A DNA stretch of 64,000 nucleotides from Phalacrocorax aristotelis (taxonomy: Eukaryota > Chordata > Aves > Suliformes > Phalacrocoracidae): positions 96,027,963-96,091,962 of the forward strand of contig NC_134277.1 of assembly GCF_949628215.1 (NCBI RefSeq), read 5' to 3'. Made by a program: the position numbers and the translations under genes. The notes under the pieces were generated by a model. It was not told the origin of the DNA. It made no database searches and saw only the letters and a list, made by a program, of their open reading frames with translations. The first letter of the stretch is position 1, and every line of letters begins with the position of its first letter. Positions 13,235-26,914 of this stretch are shown here, piece by piece.

Positions 13235-15890
13235 CTGATTAGTAGAGTGAAAAAATGGGTATAGACACAGCTAGGCCATAAACTATCATTGTTATTATTC
13301 TTTAAAGTGATCAGTCAATTGATGTCAGTCAGGAAGGTGGTTTATCTACCCAGGAAGGAAAACATCCTCCCTGTGTGAGCTACATCCACACCGCTGAGGC
13401 TCTGCAACCTTCGATGCTGGGGCAGAAGACGTCTGAGTGTGGGCGAGCCCTAATGCTTAGGCAACCTGGAGAAGGTAAATCTTCTCACTTATTTAAAAAA
13501 AGTCAGTACCAAGCTAGAAAGTCAGTAGCAAATTACTTTAAACAACTGATTTTTTTCATTAATGGAAATACGGTAAGATTTAGTTGAAAATTTAGGTCAA
13601 GATGACAAAGTATAGGGAGCGTTGGGTGCGTATACCTGTATGGTGGGGTGTCTTTCCCCCTTGCAGCCATTTATATCTCTGAGTAAAGGTTAAGGTTAGC
13701 AATTTAATAAGAGAGCCGTTTATTTTTCTGTGGAGACTAACAGTCCTGGGGTTAGGATGTAATAATCATTCTTCTGCTTTAAAAATGGTTCTTTAACAAA
13801 CAGCAGTAGCTCATTGCAATTTTCAGTTGTACAAAATGACATATTTTCTATGTTGCTATCAAAATATTCTGCATAACATTAATTTCTGTGCACTTATTAA
13901 CATATGTACAGAACAGTGTTTCCCAATAGAAATCAGTATGCTCCTTGCTGATCCTTTTTGCCCTAGATTTACCAAAACCAAACCTGAAATTAATTGTGTT
14001 AATAGTATAAAATCTCAGGAGAGATAAAGGATTGAAGGTTTATTTCCCAGCAGCAAATGAATAAAGGAACTCCTTCAAGTTAAAGTCTAGCTGAGACTTA
14101 ATTTTAACCAACCGTGGTGAATCCAGGCGAGCCAGGAATATCACACATTTTCCCGATGCATTATGTTGAGTACACAGAAGCAGAGGAATGTAAACAGACA
14201 GAAGGCACATGAAAGGCCCCAATCCATTCTCCATCTGACGGAAGTGCGAATTTCATAATTCTGTCATCAAGAGTCTTTTCATCATTTTCTCTCTCTCAAG
14301 TTCACGCCTCAGAGTCTCAGCGCTGTGTAATTAATGCACAAATAGCCAATTATGGGAACAACAATAAGTCTCAGATTTCAATTTAAAATAATTAACATTT
14401 TCAAAATACCAAAGAAGGGAAAAAAGGTCAGACTCATTTCAGTGAAAAGGCTGGTAACTGATGGCTGATTCAAAAACAAGTACCGCTTGATATTTCTGAA
14501 GAGCAAACAGGAGCAAGAAAAAGGACATAAAAAGACCCACATGGCAAAACAGATTATGACTTAATCTCGTCCCCATTAAAGGCTACCGATTTCAGAGAAG
14601 CTGGACTAGGACTCTAAAAATGAAACAGCTGCAGGAAATGCCATCACAAAAGACTGTTATTACAGCCTTCTGCTCCTCAGCATGGTTTGACATCAAGGGC
14701 GATCTGCATACTCTGAATTTACTACAGTCCTACTTCACGTGCACACGCCAGGGTGTGGCAAGCACAGCCTGAAGTCCTTGTTCTCATACATCGAATCACT
14801 CTGGAACCCACAGGCTCTGCTACACTGGGAGTGCCTTGGCTCCCATTTCTCAATAAATAGTGTAGGGAAAAAAACCCCACAATTTACTGCGTCATCGTGA
14901 GAGTTAAGTGTCTAATACTTGTAAAGCAGTCTGGAGATTTAAAATGCACTGCAGAAAATTTGCAGGCCATTCATGGATAAGGAGGAGTGGAATCACCCAC
15001 TTGTGCTCGAGACATCCTACAGAAGCTGAGTTCAGCACTACAGCTTCAGAATTACATTTCACTGGAACAGTAAATTTTCAGATCAGTTAGCAATGTTGAA
15101 CAAGTGTGCAGGTGCAATTAAACAAACATCTGCAAAAAATAATTAACAAATAAAATTGGGAATTGACTGTGAAACCAAAAGTAAAAAAGGATAATTTATT
15201 ATGATGCCACAGAAATACTTTTTTTCTTCAACGTAAGCCTAGGACTTTTTGCGTTCCAGAAGTACTGAATATATGCATTCCTACATTTGCATTCAGTAAA
15301 TTATCAGCTTGGGAAATTCAGCTTTGATTAAATTCTAGAATAAGAAACCAGCATGCAAAACCAGTAGGATGGAAGAATCAAAACTGAAAGCAGGCTGCCT
15401 GTGGAAAGATGGCTTGCTGTTTCTCTGAGAAACTACAAGAAAGACCACTGTAGCAAAACCAGTGCCTGTTTTTCATTTAGAAGAGCAGACATTTCTGAAC
15501 CTCAGCTTTCACCCGTGGACATTTAATTTCAAAAAAAAAACCAAATCGCAGCAGCGTTGATTAAAAGAAAACCTTTGTTGTTCAGACAAAATGACTTGCC
15601 TGAGGAAAATCTGCAGAACCCTTTCTCTCTAGGCCGTTGGCCATAGATGTAGTAGGCTGCTGACTGCAGTGGTTAATTAAGGTAGTTTTTTTTCTCACAG
15701 CAGATATGAGTTATAAGTATTTCTTTACATAACCCACCTATTCTGAAGTAGGTGTCAAGCAGCAACTGGAAATCTTTTGGTATTAGAGGAAATGGCACTT
15801 TATGGTAATTATGATAGAAAAGGATAAATGAAGCTGATTCCTTTACTACAGAGTGCATCATAGTATTTCTGTGAAAGAACTGCACAGTAC
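13235..15890 (-). other. Intron or downstream interval of the minus-strand gene
   Basis: A 2.7-kb A/T-rich interval. I searched it on the minus strand for an exon that would repair the phase clash between 15891-16054 and 13066-13234 and found none with both splice sites and an open frame. No repeat family was recognised. Confidence 0.5.
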
Positions 15891-16054
15891 CTGTCTGCCA
15901 GCGAAATCGGTTTATGCGACGTATATATTGTCTGGACTGTCGGAGTCGGTATAGTCTCTGCCAAAGATCTCAGTACAGGTGACGGAGTTAGCGGTGTTAT
16001 CTTAGGAGAAGACTGCACCGCACAGCATTGTAATTTGCTGTCTGTAAATTCTGC
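15891..16054 (-). CDS. Coding exon 8 of an unidentified minus-strand gene
   Basis: The exon is 164 nt and encodes 54 residues plus two bases (residues 182-235 of the assembled product). It starts AEFTDSKLQC and ends ISLAD. The acceptor is strong (a pyrimidine tract of over 20 bases ending TTCTTGTAG) and the donor is CAG then GTACTG. The other two minus-strand frames contain stops, so the frame is fixed, and it matches the phase-0 end of the exon at 20061-20129. The product is Ser/Thr/Pro-rich (SPKITPLTPSPVLRS, TIPTPTVQTIY) with proline-directed Ser/Thr sites, as in a regulated linker. No folded domain is visible. The codons include several CpG-containing ones (ACG, TCG, CCG), unlike the intron around it, which supports coding. 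The next exon is not securely found. Confidence 0.75.
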
Positions 16055-19000
16055 CTACAAGAAAGCGTATACAGACACAGAAAGAAAGAAAACATAGATT
16101 AGCTTATACTGCTTTTGCTAACTTTCACCACCCAATTCATTGCCAAATACTCGGTAACAACAACTAATAACGAAACCAAATGGGAGGCTGTAGCTATAGT
16201 TGCTCAGTGCAATCTCTGTAGATGCTGAACAGCCGCCTCTTCTGATGGCTCGTCCAGAGCTGCGCCCAAGGGACAAGCTCGATGGCAACACGCACTACGT
16301 GAGATGAAACCCCGTGTACAGGACTGGCAGCATTCGGATAAAAGACTAAATCAATTTGAAGAATGCTACTTATCGTTATTGCATTTTCCCTAAGAATAAT
16401 GCAGAACACTGGCCATGGGAGATTTCTGGACTGTTCTGCAAAATTCGCTGGCGGGTCCTCTGACTACTCTGTGTTTTGTGACAGCCAGGAGTCCAGGCCT
16501 GTAGGGCTCTGGGTTTCACAGTCTCCATCCCTTTCCCACGTTTGCTAACTGGAACATGCCTCAAGGGAAATATTCTGCAGTATCTAGTGGCAGGCAACAT
16601 TAAAGCAATATTGGAAGTGCTGGTTTAGAACAAACAGCAAGCAACCCTCTCCTGTCTTTCAGGTGAGGCATATTAGCGCTGCAGTATTACAGCAAAGACT
16701 GAGCCAGCCTATACAACTGGAGGGGGAGGATTCCTAAAAATAAAACAGCCCTGTCTTGCTTTTTGACATGGACTATTTCTCATGCCAAACCACGGTGCCT
16801 AGCGCCTGTGGTGCTTGTATGACCCTGACCTGGGAAGAGCACGGAGCAACTTCAGTTTGTCAGTGCGTCAGGACCATTAGGATATGCTCCTAGTGGTATC
16901 AGCTGCATTTCTTTCTTGACAACTTTTTCTTCTGAACTTGGTTCAGACTTTGAAGCAGGGAGGAAGAAAAGCCACCATCATAAGAGAGCATACAATATTT
17001 ATCCAGCTATTTGAATAGGAACTTTTTTTCCTTTGTCTAAATTATTTTTCAAATTCTGCAAGCCACACAGGAGTAATGCTAAATGCAAACTGATCAGTTT
17101 TATCAGTGGGACAATTATTCGAGCCCAGGAAAGACTGGTTGTAACAGGTTTGCTTGCTTATTGTCATTTTTTTAACATCTCTGTCACGTTTCAGCTAAAA
17201 GGATCTGATATGCTTCAAAACAACCTTTGAAGCAGAAGGAATTCCATTAAATCCACAAAATTAGTAAAATGGAAATTGTAAAACCAGCTAAAGAAACTCT
17301 CCCTCCAACCCTGGCTAGTTATATGTGTAAACAGAGACTAATACAACCTCTTCAGACTTCTCTGTCATTCAGCTTTTAAAACTCAACCTTACAGGCTACA
17401 GGGATATCAAATTTGGCGCTCCTCATACGGGATCCCCGTCCTCTGAGGACTGCCAGATCTTACTTCACAGCATGAGGAGGAGGCACCACTCTGTGAAGCT
17501 GATATAAATTCTCCCAGCCTTAGAGAAATCAGCAGAGCAATGACAAATTACACTTGCCGAAGATTTGCCCCGAGTCCTAAAGCATGTTTGCTCTGGATAA
17601 TGGTTTTACGATATATATCCAAAGCATCTTTTTATATATATCTGCTTGCACAGTATGTTTAAGCCAAATATTTAACTGGTCTAAACAGATGTAATTTCAT
17701 TAACTTAAGTCTATGTGACTCATACCAGCCTGAGAACGTGTCGTCAAGCCTGTCATTTCTCTATGGAAGTCTCTGAAATTCAGAGGGGCTCCTGGCATGA
17801 ACCTAATTTTTAAATGTTCCAGGCAACCAGGTTCTCAATTTTTTCCTTTGATAAAATCAACACAATTGCATATACACCACCAAATTAGAGGCCCTACACA
17901 AAAGGCAAAGCCTTCCAAATGTCGCCATTCATAACTTTTATCCCCTTAATAACATTTCAATGTTTTTTTCCAAACAAAAAACCAAATGTGAAGGGGAAGA
18001 AAGGAAAAGAAAAAGAAACAAACAAACAAACAAACAACAACCAAAGAGAAAGAGAAACCAATGTTTATCTGGGACTGTGTGACTGTGTGTGACCAGAGAG
18101 TGTTCAGAGTTAGGTCTTCCTGCAAGTCCTAGCACTGATCTAGGCCCTTCCTTTACAGCTCCCACTTGGCGGTGTGGCTATCCTCAAGCCCCTGCAGAGC
18201 CAGTGCGCCAGGATGAACTGAAACACTGCTGGGGAGAAGCACGTCTCTTTGGGCTGGGACGGAGGACCATGAAACACAGGACCAAAGTGTAATTAACCTT
18301 CCCACTTGTTTTCCCATCTTTATGCAGTCTCCTACATAGCTGCTGTTTACCACAGATATTTGTATATTATTCGCTTTAAGGAATGTATGATGGATCGCAC
18401 ATTATTGGATTTTTATTGTAATGGTGTTTTAAATATTTGTGATCTGGATTCTGCCCTCCACCCTGCCCAGAGAAATGGGACTCTGTGGGGAGAGCAGGGA
18501 ATTTCAGAAAGATTAGTTTGAACTTTACTTTGCTTCTTTCCTGACAGAGCGTAACAAAAATCTCAACATTTGAATTTGCCATGAAACAGCCATTTTCTGC
18601 AAGACGGAAATTTCTGTAGGAAAGTATATCAGGGTAGCTTCCATCTGTATTTTAAAGTTCTATCACCCCGATAATGAAAAAATATTTTATACAGCCCTCC
18701 TAAATTTTGCTGTGATCATAACTGTCATATGCAGAAAAAAATATGTCCTTACAATCGTTACTAATTAGTGGAAAAGCTATTCTGGGCATATCCTTTTGAT
18801 TATATAAAGTAGTGTTATGAAAGACACAAACACTGTAACCTTAGTTTAGCTTTTACCACAACTGTACCATCTGGACTTGGCTGACCCAGTGAAAAGTTGC
18901 TGTGACATATTCCCGTGTATTTTCAGATACCTTTAATTAGAGCTCAACAGTGGCTCTCGCACAGCTTGGGGAGCCTAACTAATGCTAGCTTTAAAATACC

Positions 19001-20060
19001 TGTTTGGAGAAAAACAACATTTAGATCAAATCTCATGATCAGGCTTATCATGAAAGAAAAGCCTCTTTCTTTAAATCACTAAGTGCCGACAGTTACTGCA
19101 CATGGTCCAACAGTGACTGAAGTTATTTATCACTGATTATATGCCAGATATAGATTGCGGCTACCAGTAAGCGTTAAGGTTAAAGACTGAAACGCTTAAT
19201 TTTGTGAACGTGATTTAAAAACTGTAAGTCAGTTACTGTGGGTTATAATTATAATCAAAGAGTGTTTCTTCTAGATCAGAATCAATTCTCACACTGGAAC
19301 GGACAGAAAGGGTTATAATCAGTCCCACACGACATATTCAGTTACATCAAGTCCACCAAAAATCTTTCAAAATGCTATGACTTGCCTGAGTAGATAATTT
19401 TGCCATACTTACTACATAATGCCTTACTGCATAAGGACTCAGATTGGACTTATTTTTTAAATTGTCAAATAATTGTTTCCTGTTCATATGTATTTTACAT
19501 TACCAAAACCCCTAAATCCTGACTTCTGTGAAAGTTTAACAAGAATTAAGTTCAATACTTGATTCAAGTTAGTAAGTAAACATGGGACTTTCTACAAGGA
19601 TACCATTGTAGTCATCAACACACTAGCTATAATTCTTCCTTAAAATTCAGATGTAAATCCAATGAAAATCAGGCCCCTTCTTGTGATGGCACAGCGGGCA
19701 GTTTCGGGCAGGAGGCCATGCAATTGCTAGACAGAGGACCAAGTCTTCCCACTCCCTTATTTCTCTTTGGAAAGATGTTACAGAGCTCTACAGTCCTGAA
19801 CTAAACAACATTTGGAACTGACTGCATTAGCGGTGAGCCTTGACTTTTAACTCTTAGTCCTCTGTCTAGTAAGCAGCAATGTCTGAACGCAGGCAAGATA
19901 ATTATTTGTATAATGGGAATATTTGACTGATTTGCACTCTAATTTCTACTTTGAATTTTTTTTTTTTGAGGACTGCTTAGCACGTAAGTTTCTGACACTG
20001 TTAAAAAATCAGTTGGAATTGTGTTAAATACACAGTTTTTTAGTTGCATGTTCTACTTAC
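16055..20060 (-). other. Intron between exons 7 and 8
   Basis: A 4.0-kb intron defined by the donor CTACTTAC (read on the plus strand, before 20061) and the acceptor next to 16054. It holds an AAAC microsatellite at 18016-18040. Short open frames in it have no support. Confidence 0.65.
18016..18040. repeat. (AAAC)n microsatellite
   Basis: About six near-perfect AAAC units, preceded by a purine-rich A/G stretch from about 17990. It lies inside the intron between exons 7 and 8. Confidence 0.9.
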
Positions 20061-20129
20061 AGAAAACTGTGGTACTGTTGTAAAAGGATCGAAAAAAGGA
20101 TTAGATGTATCAGCAGGGAATGTCTTTAT
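20061..20129 (-). CDS. Coding exon 7: NPF and DPF motifs
   Basis: The exon is 69 nt and encodes 23 residues, phase 0 at both ends. It starts IKTFPADTSN and contains NPF (assembled residues 168-170) and DPF (172-174) in the run NPFFDPF. NPF is the ligand of EH domains and DPF binds the AP-2 alpha appendage, so the exon would suit a clathrin or endocytic adaptor. That function is inference from short motifs. The acceptor is T-rich and ends TTAAAG. A second possible acceptor lies 6 bases inside (ATAAAG), which would drop Ile-Lys and keep the frame. The donor is TCT then GTAAGTAG, close to consensus. The other two frames hit stops at once. It follows the exon at 39893-39970 after a 19.8-kb intron. 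Confidence 0.75.
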
Positions 20130-23100
20130 CTTTAAAAAAGATAAAGAAAAAGATGTTACTTTCAGAGCATAAAAATGCAAAAAGAAAAAAAAAGCAGCAA
20201 AGCATTGCAACTACAGTGACATATCCAACAAACTAGAGCAGTTCAGCAGTGCTTGGACCAAACCAAAAAAAACCTCTCCAAAAATGCATACAGAAACCTG
20301 ATGATGAATAGTCAAAGCATAAATATGAAAACTTGATAGATTATTTTTACCATGTAATTAAATCTGTTGTGCAAATATGGAGCTGATTGCATACAAGGTA
20401 TCTCCCAATTCTGTCAGCAGCCACTGGATCATCACCTGCTTCCTTCAGCCAGCAATACATTTTAAAATATGTAATACGAAGTGCGGGAGCAAATTCTGCA
20501 GTGCAGGAACTTTGGCTAAAGAAATTGTGTTTTACATATTTAGACTTCCAAGTTTTCAGTTACACAGTTGCTGCCAAAGACAGTCAGTCATGTAAGGCAG
20601 GATCAAAAGAAAACCATCTGCAAAAAAAGCACCAGGAACAACTGTTTGTTTCAGGCAGCTACAAGGTCCTGTGTCGAGAGGAGGGCTGTGGATAAAGGAT
20701 GACCTTAGGAGGGTTTATTGAAAGGTGCCTGGAGACGGAGAGGTGAGAGACCAACGTGTTCATGTGCCGAGAAGCCTGGGAGCTCCCAGGGCTCGGTCCG
20801 TGAGCGTATGGTCACGGGTGTGAACAGGCCCTGCTGGAAGCCACTTCTTAAAATAATTTCAAACATCAACTGAAATTAAAGAAACATTAAAAGCAGCAAC
20901 AATCTCTGTCCCACTTCATTGCGAATGCTGTTTCCCATGATTTTCCTCTCTAGAACGCAGACTTATTCATTCTTTCAAAGAGAGGACGAAATATCATATA
21001 AAGGTATCAATTTTGAACTGCATGCCATGCTTTCCATTTGGAAAAATGCATGTAAAGGTGTGTTTTTCACTTTATTACAGAAACTACTGTGCATTTGTTT
21101 GTTATGCGTGCCTTCAAGCATAATTCACTAACTGCAGATAACTGTTGTTTAATAATGAGTAAAGCTACCCCGAGGGCCCTGAGCCCTTGTAGGCCAAAGC
21201 AAAACCTGAAATTACGACATCAAATGTAATTAAGTAAATGTATAGTGTTTATTTGGTAAATAGAATAACAGAAACATATTGGCTTGTAAGGATGCCAAGG
21301 GAAATTAACAGCCATCTGTGGGGCCACTTCCGCAAACATGTGGAATTAATCTTGGCATTAATTGTCAGGCTTCTTACACACGAGGAGTATGGATGGCAAT
21401 GATACAGTTAAGCGTGTAAATACCTTTTTGACAGAATAGAGCTGTTTATAAGTCAATTACACTGGTGCAAATAAATAAACAACTCTGCAAGGGAGAAATT
21501 ATTTTAAATCACAATTTTCTATGCAAACATATTAAAGAAAACTTCACAATCCTTTTATATTTCTATATTTATGTCTGTTAGCAAACTGTATGTGTACTAC
21601 ATTGCTGATTGAACCTACTCATTAGATTGAAGCATTACCTCCTTTCAGGTTTGTTATGTTACGTCATACCCAGAGCCAAGTCCGTCAACACAAACATGGA
21701 CAGCTGTAGAATGTCTCACTCTTCTGAGAGACAGCAAATAGCCATGAGCCCAAGTTGTCATTCTCAGGTTATGAAGGGTGTACCATATGCTGTTACGTAA
21801 CGTACGTACAAAATGCAAGTGCACTCCATTACAAACGCAATCTTTGAGCCAAAGGCAAACAGGGATGGGATGTTGGTTGCTCATATGCAGTATGAGTTTG
21901 GTATGCTACAGCCAGAATCTCTCTAATTTTGCAGGTTGGTCTCACTGGGGAAACGAAGCGCAGTTACTGAATATAGAAAATAAAAATGACACAGAACAAT
22001 ATTCAAGAGCCCACTGGGATGTGGGACCGGAGGCGCATAAGAGGAGTGAGCCCTGATTGCACGCTGCAGCACACAGCCATGCAGAATACTCTCTTGCAAA
22101 ATCAGTACTGCAATCTGTGGATTGTGCCCGAGGCCAGCCTACATATCAAACACAGCAAAAAAATGGTTAACCTGATTTAGTTATCAGTGTGAATTCCTCT
22201 CTCAGGGAGCCTAGCTAACTCTAGCTCGTGGCAGAAGCAGCCCCTAAACTTTTCCTGGGTGCTATCTTCTCCCTGCTGCAGCAGCATCTGTTGAAAGATG
22301 CCACCTGGGGACTGAGAAAGGAAGAAGAGCAGAGCCATCTCCACCACCTACTGCAAACCTGCAGTTCCTCCAGCTTCTCGAAACCTTCAGCAGCTTCTGG
22401 GCTTCACCTGGGATTGCAAACATGAGGGGAAAAGGGAGAGGGAAGAGGAGGTGTGCAGGTCTGTGTGCAGGACAGTCTTGTGAAGCCGGATTGTAGCTGC
22501 TTAGACTAGCAAAACACAGTGGCTGCCTGCGTGTGGATTGCCTGTAGACCAGCTGCTGAGGCACTCTGTCTACTTTGGTATAAGACAAAACAAGAGAAAT
22601 AACAGCTTTGAGCTTTACAACTGAGCACAAAAATTCCTGTGGTGGCAGGTTGAGCCGCAACCATGCGCCCATTGCAGAGCTGCTCAGATGAACATGTTCT
22701 GGCACAGTCGGGCTCTTCCACAGGAGCAAAAGGGAACTAACCGGTGGCACAGGGGCTACAGAAACACCATGAGCAACGAGAGGTCAGAGCTGTGCTCTCA
22801 ATAACAGCATAGGCAGACTTCTAAGTATAAAACTTGATTTCAAGCACACCTGCTCTCTCTGCAAGAGTGAAACAGTCTTGAAGCCAAAGTCACAACTGTA
22901 AAACAACCTTTAAGGCAGGTCCCACAGGTAACTGTCACGTCACAGGGGCATGGCATGAAAAGGGAGCGAAGGCGTTCTGCGTTCCAGTGGCATCTTGCAC
23001 GCTGTGGGCTTGTTTCACAACCTCAGGCGCCCCTTGCTGGAAAGGTCAGGGTGCATTACCACAGCAGAACTACTTTGAACAAGTATCTACTTGTCTAGAA

Positions 23101-26100
23101 TATTTAGCTTGGCAAGTTTAGAATTTACTAAGCTTAAAAGAACAGTTGACTCTTCTTTTTTTCTTTTTCTTAAAAGAATAATACAAAAAGGATCAGCACC
23201 GTCTCAGGGAAAGTGCAGTAGTTGAGTAATCTTTAAGGAGAAAAATCTGAAAACCAGTCAATGTAACAGTCACACTGATTTTATGGGAAAACGAGTGAAA
23301 TTTTATTTCTCAAAGATTCTTATTGCATTATTAACTGTCCATGGGGGTGACATATTTTGAAGGTATCTTTGCCACAACCAGAAAGAATTAGCAGGACTGA
23401 TTTTCCTTGATATTTATACTGCAAGGTAGAATGAAGGAGGGTGAAGGAAGAAAAGGGACGATAGGACGAGAACCTTCCCCTTTTCTTTGCATCTGTGCAG
23501 AGAATTATTCTGGACAGAATTTGAAATCTCAATAAAAACAATTGTACTTTCCTGAAACAGCTTTTTGATGGGTTAGGAAAAAAACCTGTAATGTTCTAAT
23601 AAAAGCAAACGGAAGTGGAGGGAGACAAAGAAGGAGTATTCCCACCTGAAATGAAAACAGCAGGAGGCTTGTGGAAAATTAGTCAGCAGTTGGAATGTGT
23701 TAATTGATATAAAATTAGCTATTTTTGTTATTTCTATCAGAGGAAATACTACAAATGTCCTTGCTGTGACAAAAAAAATACCACTTTTGGGAGAAATGGG
23801 CTTAATTTGGATATGTTCTCTTACGTTTAAGGTAGTCAGTATATTCACTGCCCTGCCACAACCTTCTTTCCTTCTGCAAAGGTCTTGTAACATTTTCTGC
23901 TGTTGACACTTCGCTTCACTCCCATCCCCTGCACCTTGACTGGAGGCCTTTATGATATGCTGGAGAAAATGTGAGGTCTCCATGGGTTTACACTGTCACT
24001 TTGTATACTGGCCAGATGGAAGACAAACTTTAGACCAAACACTTCACTAGGTTCCTGTGCATCGCAGCAGAAGCAGAGCTGCTAACACCTGAAGCAGTAT
24101 CATAAACACAGCTCTCAGTATACACATGTAGCTAGAGGTGCTTTATTTCAAAATACATGATCTAAGTTGAATACCATCGCATCCATACAGCACAAAGACA
24201 TGTTTCTACTCATCAAATTGAAAAAGATCAGCAGCCAAAACCACTGGAGTACACTGTGTTAGCATTTCCCAGTCCTGATGTGTGATGTGAAATTAAAAAC
24301 ACCATTAGACCTAGTTTCCAAAACCAGCGATATGATTCTGGACTCTGCAATAAAGCTTCTTGGCTGCTGTCATACCATTTTAGTGGTTGAAATGAATAAT
24401 GAGGTGGAAAATGTAAAAACAAAGAGTTTCTGGCATTTTTCACCATGCAATACCCAAAGGCCAAACAAATTCTTTTGAGTGGGAGTAGTTCCTGGCCCTA
24501 ATGATTGATCACTCAGGTAGTGTCAAGCCCAGTTCACTCCCTTCATGTGTGGCAACAAAACTGGCATGATAGGTAGGCAGGGGTAATCACTGCCTGGAAG
24601 CACAGGGCAAAAATCAGACCAAACCAGTGCAGTCCAACAGCCTCATAACAGGACGGAGTACAATTGGCTAATCAGTCTTGGAAAAGGCTGTGTGAACGAA
24701 ATGCCTTGATGAACCACACTTGGTGCGAATCCTACGTGCATTGCATCACAGGCCAGCTTCTTTTCATGGGATGCAGGATTTTTTCCACTTGTTGAAATGA
24801 TATCTAGGTGCCAGTGTCAGCAAACAGATTTCATTCACACACTTTAAAGAGGGGTAATTTTGCACAGATGTACCACTGAAAACATCCTAAGGCACCAAAT
24901 GTGAAGTTTCTGAAGTGGACGGGTTTCTGTGCAAGCTGCCAAGCGAGAGAAACACTACATGTTCAGAACCTCCCTGCCTACTGTCACTCCCTCTGGGGAG
25001 GTAACACTGTGAAATCTCCCTCCCAGCTCCATCTGGTTTTCGGGTCTCCCTTGCTCATCTTGCAAATAACTGGCGGAGATTGGAGTTCAAGGAAATGCTT
25101 CAAACAACAATCACTGACACCTAAGAACCAATGTAAGTGACTCCAACTGTTTGATTCATCTAACTTATCTGTTTGCTGCAAGTTTCCACAGGACTGCAGT
25201 ACAGTCTCCCTCCCCACAGGTACCACTTAATTCTTTTTGGTAAACTGAGAAAGCTCCACCTTGAAAGTCACGTTCAATCCACGGTATCCTTGCTGAGACA
25301 AGCTCTCTTGTGGTCCCCTCAAATGGTGAACTTGCCATTCCTCTGCTCACTTCCATACGCCAGCCCTTCTCTGGACCCTGCTGCAGGCTGAGTCCATCTG
25401 TCCTGGAACAGGCCCCGGAAGCGTACACCATCTTCTTGATGTCTCACTCGGTGCTTGTACAACAGGGCTAATACTTCCCATCAGATACTTTCCTCCCTCT
25501 TAGAGTCACTTTATGCAACTCTTCCTAACATAGCGGCATTGTCAGGAGGTGGCTGTGTGGCTCCTTGGCTGTGCTTCAGTAACTTTTGGCTCCCAAATGG
25601 ATGCTCAAGGATGTTCATGGGAGTAATGTGGAAGGTTCAGCCTCTGCTGAAGCTTGGCTTTGCTGCAGCTACAGCATTTCACAGATACTTAATGCATAGT
25701 AGTTTGTGACTACAGTATAAGCTATACACTATTTACAACCAATCTACCTAAAACAGGGTAGCCAAGATGCCCCGGATAAAAACTTCAATCTTCTTGACAA
25801 CTTTTGGACTAATTTGCAAGGGCAGCCCTGCAAATCACGTTGGTGCTAGTATCCCTCTTATGCTGCCTTTATAGATGGAGTACTCTGTTGATCTTCACTC
25901 TAACGATTGTAGTTATGGGTTGCTAGTAAAGTGGTTTCAGATGTATTGTGAAGGGACAGGGGACGACCGTAGTAATGTTATTAAGTCAGCCCAGCATCTC
26001 TACAGCATGTTGGAAGGAAATGCATGTCCTGGATCAGTTTCCCAATGTAGCTTTGCCTCGAGACCATTTTTGAGAAGACATTCTTCAAAAGAATACAGAA

Positions 26101-26875
26101 TAATGACAACTCAGATGTGACAAAAGCAAGACAGTGTCCATGCTCTCACAGTCTTTGGGATTTTCAGTACTCTCTGGCTGATGCTGTGAAGGCGAGCAAA
26201 CTTAAGCAGAACATAACTCAGCATGGGCTGTCAGCCCAGTCACCATCCCCTGAGGAAAATGTGGCAAGGCAAAATGATGTCACAGTCTTAATGCATTGGC
26301 TAAAATGCAGACTGAAGATTGCAGCATTTGCTTGGTCTTTGTTTAAAACCAGAAACGAAGCAAACAAAAAGCAGTAGGTATACTCGCTGGATACGGTTGC
26401 TCTCCAACACTTCTGCAGAATAAGTTAGTTGCATTGCTAGGACAGCTAATGCAAAGTTACCTTTTTTGCCCCTTGGTCTTTACCACTGAAATCAACGATG
26501 ATCCAGTGCCAGGTGCCTAGATCACATGCACAGCCAACAAAATTACGTGGCATCTTCTGCAGATGGAGGCTGTTGTCGTAGAAGAAAGTCACTAGAGATG
26601 GATAACATGAAGAGGAGGAAATGAGTACTGTGATTCCTGCCAGCTGAGAGTGCCCCAGGAAAGCCATATATTTCCCAATTTGACTGCCAGCAAGCAGACT
26701 ATACATGCATTTTGTACCAGATGGAAACTCACCACTAGCCACACCTGATTATTTCTAAGTATAGACAGTTACAGATCGCCATCCAATAACTATTGGTTCA
26801 CCATGCCTCATTAACAGGGACACTTCAAACCCGGAGACATTTCAACAAAGGCTGACTAATAACGACATAACATAC

Positions 26876-26914
26876 CTGCACTTTTTCAAAAGCATCAGGA
26901 TCACATTTGTCCAT
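26876..26914 (-). CDS. Possible alternative first coding exon (13 codons)
   Basis: An ATG at 26914-26912 opens 13 codons (MDKCDPDAFEKVQ) that end at a near-consensus donor, CAG then GTATGTTATG. The end is phase 0, so it can splice in frame to the exon at 20061-20129 and give a product starting just before the NPF/DPF segment. The ATG has G at +4 but T at -3, so initiation context is moderate. The frame stays open about 60 bases upstream to a TAG, and an acceptor (TTTACAG) lies just before that. Used as an internal exon from there it would need a phase that no other exon in the chain supplies. An internal promoter with a 5'-truncated isoform is therefore the simplest reading. Chance is a real alternative. 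Confidence 0.35.

Noticed and set aside
22262..22750. Minus-strand frame of 162 codons
   Set aside because: Overlaps other frames on both strands, no recognisable domain, no splice sites matching the gene's phase.
26446..26742. Minus-strand frame of 98 codons ending near a GTAACT donor
   Set aside because: The possible exon inside it does not match the phase of neighbouring exons and has no supporting motif.
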